A DNA stretch of 64,000 nt. Origin: Betaproteobacteria bacterium. Its GTDB lineage: Bacteria; Pseudomonadota; Gammaproteobacteria; Burkholderiales; Usitatibacteraceae. The first letter of the stretch is position 1. Each line of letters begins with the position of its first letter. The stretch lies in NCBI GenBank assembly GCA_016791265.1, contig JAEUMY010000018.1, forward strand, positions 62,001 to 126,000, in the 5' to 3' direction. Below, in pieces: positions 61,024 through 64,000 of the stretch. A program made the position numbers and the translations under genes. The notes below the pieces were generated by a model. That model made no database searches and was not told the DNA's origin. It was given only the letters and a program-made list of their open reading frames with translations.

Positions 61024-62829
61024 TCAGCGACCCAGCGCCACCCCATCCCGGCGCGGATCGGCCGCACCCAGCCAGCCCTCGCCTTTGCGCAGCAGAAAGC
61101 CGAGACCGCTGATCATGGGCAAGACATCGACGTCGTGTCCTTTGGCTTTCAGCGCGTCCGCCTGGGCGGCTGCCGGCGTGCCTTTCTCCAGTTGCAGTTT
61201 GCCGCGCACGGCGGTGGAGACATGGCCGCGCGCCAGCGCCTCGGCGGGTGTGCGGCCATTGGCCAGCATCTCCACCAGCGTCGAGGCGATGTAATCCACG
61301 ATCTGGCCACCACCGGCGGAACCACCGACCGCCACCGGCTGGCCGGCCGCATCGAACACGATGGTGGGCGCCATGGATGTGACCGGACGCTTGCCCGGCT
61401 GCATGCGATTCGCCGCGGGCTGGCCGGCGCGGAGTGCGCCGGTGAAATTGGTGAGCGCATTGTTCAGCACGAAGCCATCGGCCATCAGGCGCGAGCCAAA
61501 GTTGAGGTTGATGGTGGTCGTCATGCTGAGCGCGTTGCCCTTGCTGTCCACCACGGCGAGCTGGCTGGTGGCGTCGGCCGACTCGGCTTCGCCTGCGGGC
61601 GGCGGTGAGACCGCGGCGCGGGCCGGGGCACGGCGCTCCACCCCGCCTGCTTCGACATCGGGTGTCATGCGCGTCGGGCTGATGCGCGCCGCCCGTTCGC
61701 GCACATAGTCCTTTGCAACGAGCGCCGCTGTCGGCACGCTCACAAAGTCGGGGTCCCCCACGTGATGCAGCCGATCCGCCTGCGCGAGGCGCCCGGCTTC
61801 GGCGTAGTAGTGGGCGAACTCGGGGTCGTCGAAGTCAAACCGGCGCGCGGGATCACCGCTGGCGGGCCGCGCGTCCAGCATCTGCAGCATCTGCAAGACC
61901 ACGACACCGCCGAACGATGGCGGCGCCATCATGCAGACGGTGTAGACCAGGAATTGCGCGCAGAGCGGATCGCGCGGCTGGGCGCGATAGGCGGCAAGAT
62001 CCGCCTCGGTCATGAGCGTGCCGCGCACGCCGCGCTGCGCGGAGGCGATGAACGCCGCGCCGCCTCCGTCCGCCCAGAGCCCGGCCGGACCCAGCGCCGC
62101 GATGCGCTTGAGCGTCGCGGCATAACGCGGATGGGTGACGGTGCTGCCGATGTCACGCACCTTGCCATCGGGGCCGAAGTACAGCGGCACCATGTCCGGA
62201 TGATCCGCCGCGGCCGTGGGCAAGGAGAGGATCGTGTGCATGTATCGCGGCAGGGGAAAGCCGCTCTCCGCAAGGGCGATGGCCGGCCGGAAGAGATCGG
62301 CCCAGGGCAACCTGCCGTGGCGATCATGCGCCTCGCGCAGCACCGCGAGCGCACCGGGCACGCCCACCGATCGCCCGCCGCGCTGCACGTCCTCGCTCTT
62401 GAGCGTGGCGCCATCCACATCGACCGACAGCGCCGCGGTCACCCGGGCAGGCGCCGCCGCGAGACCGTCATAGCTGGTGAGCCGCCGGCTCGCCGCATCC
62501 CAATGCATGATGAGTGCGCCGCCACCGATGCCCGACGACTGCGGCTCGACCAATCCCAGCACCATTTGCGCGGCGATGGCCGCATCGATCGGCGCGCCGC
62601 CCTGCTCGAGCACTTGCAGCGCGGCCTGCGATGCGAGCGGATGCGCAGTGGTCACCGCCATGCGCGCCGGCGCGGCGGCAATCGGTCGCGCCGCTGTCGA
62701 CGGTGCGGACGCCACCACGGATGGCGTATCGCCGGTGGGCGCATGGGTGGCGCACGACGCCAGCAATAACAGGAGTGCCGCCGCTGGCACCGGGCGCACT
62801 GTGGAACGAACCCATCGGAGACGCATCAT
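61024..62829 (-). CDS. ggt: Gamma-glutamyltransferase (lipoprotein form)
   Basis: The product has 601 residues, within the GGT range. A lipobox (LLLLASCATHAP) indicates membrane anchoring. The large-subunit fold is visible (AVTTAHPLASQAALQVLEQG, then GIGGGALIMHW), and the self-cleavage point is ADATSQLAVVDSKGNALSMT, where a Thr begins the small subunit; typical enzymes have T-T-H there, so the second Thr is replaced by Ser and the His by Gln. GGSAGGGQIVDY and PMISGLGFLL follow. GGT cleaves gamma-glutamyl bonds of glutathione. A Gly/Ala/Glu-rich stretch precedes the cleavage Thr. Confidence 0.92.
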   Translation of the reverse strand: MMRLRWVRSTVRPVPAAALLLLLASCATHAPTGDTPSVVASAPSTAARPIAAAPARMAVTTAHPLASQAALQVLEQGGAPIDAAIAAQMVLGLVEPQSSGIGGGALIMHWDAASRRLTSYDGLAAAPARVTAALSVDVDGATLKSEDVQRGGRSVGVPGALAVLREAHDRHGRLPWADLFRPAIALAESGFPLPRYMHTILSLPTAAADHPDMVPLYFGPDGKVRDIGSTVTHPRYAATLKRIAALGPAGLWADGGGAAFIASAQRGVRGTLMTEADLAAYRAQPRDPLCAQFLVYTVCMMAPPSFGGVVVLQMLQMLDARPASGDPARRFDFDDPEFAHYYAEAGRLAQADRLHHVGDPDFVSVPTAALVAKDYVRERAARISPTRMTPDVEAGGVERRAPARAAVSPPPAGEAESADATSQLAVVDSKGNALSMTTTINLNFGSRLMADGFVLNNALTNFTGALRAGQPAANRMQPGKRPVTSMAPTIVFDAAGQPVAVGGSAGGGQIVDYIASTLVEMLANGRTPAEALARGHVSTAVRGKLQLEKGTPAAAQADALKAKGHDVDVLPMISGLGFLLRKGEGWLGAADPRRDGVALGR

Positions 62830-62946
62830 TGTGAAATCCTTGGTGACATGAATCGACGCCTTCAGTGCGGGGATGGATGCACGCGTTCCGTGTTCAACCC
62901 CGCATGACAGGCACTGCGCGCGCGAACCGGTCCTCGCGCGACCATG

Positions 62947-62958
62947 GCGAATATTCGC
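62947..62958. repeat. GCGAATATTCGC palindrome upstream of the gamma-glutamyltransferase gene
   Basis: A perfect copy in the 157-base space between two leftward genes. Confidence 0.9.
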
Positions 62959-62986
62959 ATGGGCGACTTCGCGCCGCACTGCGTGA

Positions 62987-63370
62987 TCATGCCGCGCCCC
63001 AGAGCGCATCACCCCAGAGCAACACCGCGATCACCCCCTGCAGCACAGCGGCGAGCACCAGCCAGACGACCGGTTTCTCGCGCCGCAACAGCGCGATGCA
63101 GAGCAGCACAAAGCTGAGGAATAGCAACAACAGGACCAGCGCACCCCAGACCAGGAGTGCGAGCAGGATGGCGACGAGATTGAAGTCGCGCAGCGCCGCA
63201 TCCAGCGCCTGTCCGGCCGATTCACCGCCGGGCCAGGCCAACGTGAGCAGCCCGAAGACGCTGATGATCAGCGACAGTGCGGCAAAGATGGGCCGGCGCG
63301 CCGGGCGCGATGAGTCGACGCTGGCGGCGGCATCCTGCGTGAGCGATTCTCCGTGATCGGCCGGCTTCAT
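62987..63370 (-). CDS. Small membrane protein coupled to the MAPEG gene
   Basis: The product is 127 residues with a soluble N terminus (MKPADHGESLTQDAAASVDS) and three hydrophobic segments. No family was recognised. Its ATG overlaps the stop of the MAPEG gene by four bases (ATGA), so translation is coupled. Confidence 0.65.
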   Translation of the reverse strand: MKPADHGESLTQDAAASVDSSRPARRPIFAALSLIISVFGLLTLAWPGGESAGQALDAALRDFNLVAILLALLVWGALVLLLLFLSFVLLCIALLRREKPVVWLVLAAVLQGVIAVLLWGDALWGAA

Positions 63371-63762
63371 GCCGCGCCCGCCAGCCGAACCAGCACGGTC
63401 ACGCCCAAGGCGAGCATGGGCAGCAACGTCAGCAGCATGGCGCTGCCGCGCGGCACGGCCCCGCCGCCCTTGAACATCACGGCGACATGCAGCAACCGGC
63501 CGCCCAGCATCACGCCGCCCGCTGTCCAGAGCGCCCAGGCCGGTGCGCCACACAGCTCCGCGGCTGCCAGCACCAGGACGATCATCGGGACGTTCTCGAT
63601 GTAATTGCCGTGGGCGCGCATGCGCCGGAGCAGCGTCTTGTCGCCCCCGTCGAGAAAGCCGATGCCCGCCGTCGCACGGCGCAGACCCACCATCAGGGTG
63701 AGCGGCACCTGGATGACGGCAAACACACCGATGAACCACAGGGTGATCTTCAGGCTTTGCAT
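63367..63762 (-). CDS. MAPEG-family membrane protein
   Basis: The product has 131 residues, the usual size for membrane-associated eicosanoid/glutathione metabolism proteins. It has four membrane helices and the conserved R-x-x-x-N-x-x-E-N-x-P pattern in RRMRAHGNYIENVPMIVLVL, followed by RLLHVAVMFKG. Bacterial members bind glutathione or lipids, with roles mostly unknown. GGAGA lies six bases before the ATG. The gene lies upstream of the GGT gene on the same strand, and glutathione is a shared theme, but co-function is only suggested. Confidence 0.88.
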   Translation of the reverse strand: MQSLKITLWFIGVFAVIQVPLTLMVGLRRATAGIGFLDGGDKTLLRRMRAHGNYIENVPMIVLVLAAAELCGAPAWALWTAGGVMLGGRLLHVAVMFKGGGAVPRGSAMLLTLLPMLALGVTVLVRLAGAA

Positions 63763-63914
63763 GGACAATCTCCGGTAGCGAGGTCGCCCATGCTCGCCGC
63801 ATGGCAGGCGTCCGTCAACCCGCCGGATGCCTCCCGCGCCCCGCTCTGTTGTTCGCAGTTGCTACATTGCAAGACCGGCACCGCTGCCTCTGTGTCGCGC
63901 CCTGGAACTCTTGA

Positions 63915-64000
63915 TCAAACATCCGCCTGAACCGGCGGGGCCACCTCGGACACGTGGACCTGCATGCGGTAAAGATTCCAGGCCGCAACGGCTAGCGAGC
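63915..64000 (-). CDS. Possible C-terminal end of a gene cut by the window edge
   Basis: Read leftward from the window end, one frame gives LAVAAWNLYRMQVHVSEVAP followed by a short end and a stop. The amphipathic pattern is protein-like, but with fewer than 30 codons visible no family can be named and it may be a chance frame. Confidence 0.3.
   Translation of the reverse strand, partial: SLAVAAWNLYRMQVHVSEVAPPVQADV

Noticed and set aside
1271..62958. The 12-bp palindrome as a CRISPR or tRNA-linked repeat
   Set aside because: Spacing is irregular (10 bases to about 6 kb), there are no spacers of fixed length, no cas genes and no tRNA features near copies.

Overview
The window is about 64 kb of GC-rich DNA, roughly two-thirds GC by eye. 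Gene density is high and short operons lie on both strands. The gene content suggests a free-living, respiring, soil- or water-type proteobacterium, most likely a betaproteobacterium: an HAE1-type RND pump, isoquinoline-oxidoreductase-like molybdoenzymes, DUF885, DUF1684, DUF2059, DUF4034, DUF4189, an MpaB/DUF2236 oxygenase and many secreted proteins of unknown function. The genus cannot be named from sequence alone. No rRNA, tRNA, CRISPR array, prophage or intact insertion sequence was seen.

Layout. 0-3.4 kb: a DUF1684 protein cut by the window edge, small membrane proteins (one with a BRO-N-like tail) and a secreted unknown. 3.4-8.6 kb: a tetR-MFP-RND efflux operon with a well-formed promoter/operator. 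8.7-12.2 kb: MscS channel, Crp/Fnr regulator and YbaL-type antiporter. 13.6-20 kb: molybdenum-hydroxylase genes (MocA-like, XdhC, large and small subunits) interrupted by an alpha/beta hydrolase operon that carries a heptanucleotide repeat array. 20-24 kb: a Slam-like TPR/DUF560 barrel protein coupled to a large FecR-domain secreted protein. 24-28 kb: a peptide-binding protein whose 5' end is invaded by REP-like repeats, a low-GC island gene with a nuclease-like core, and a cyclase remnant. 28-37 kb: acyl-CoA/CoA-transferase, DUF3500, ketopantoate-reductase-like, PEP-mutase-like, HupE/TPR and an amino-acid-binding protein. 37-46.6 kb: a beta/gamma-crystallin-serine-hydrolase-PA14 protein, DUF2059, SRPBCC, DUF885, GFA, NDH-2, and a DUF4189 gene abutting a beaded-off beta-lactamase fragment. 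46.6-52.7 kb: flavin reductase, amidase, quinone oxidoreductase and a three-gene DUF4034/SEL1/TPR operon. 52.7-57.4 kb: a rearranged region with two decayed copies of one secreted gene and a 122-bp duplication flanking an OGT-like glycosyltransferase. 57.4-64 kb: M28 peptidase, MpaB oxygenase, gamma-glutamyltransferase, MAPEG protein.

The most striking signal is not a gene. The perfect 12-bp palindrome GCGAATATTCGC occurs 30 times (about once per 2.1 kb), plus four one-mismatch copies. It is concentrated between genes, present at 7 of 13 convergent gene junctions, and also sits inside about ten genes in all three reading frames. Chance would give far fewer than one copy. It behaves like a highly iterated palindrome comparable in density to cyanobacterial HIP1, and its biological role is unknown to me.
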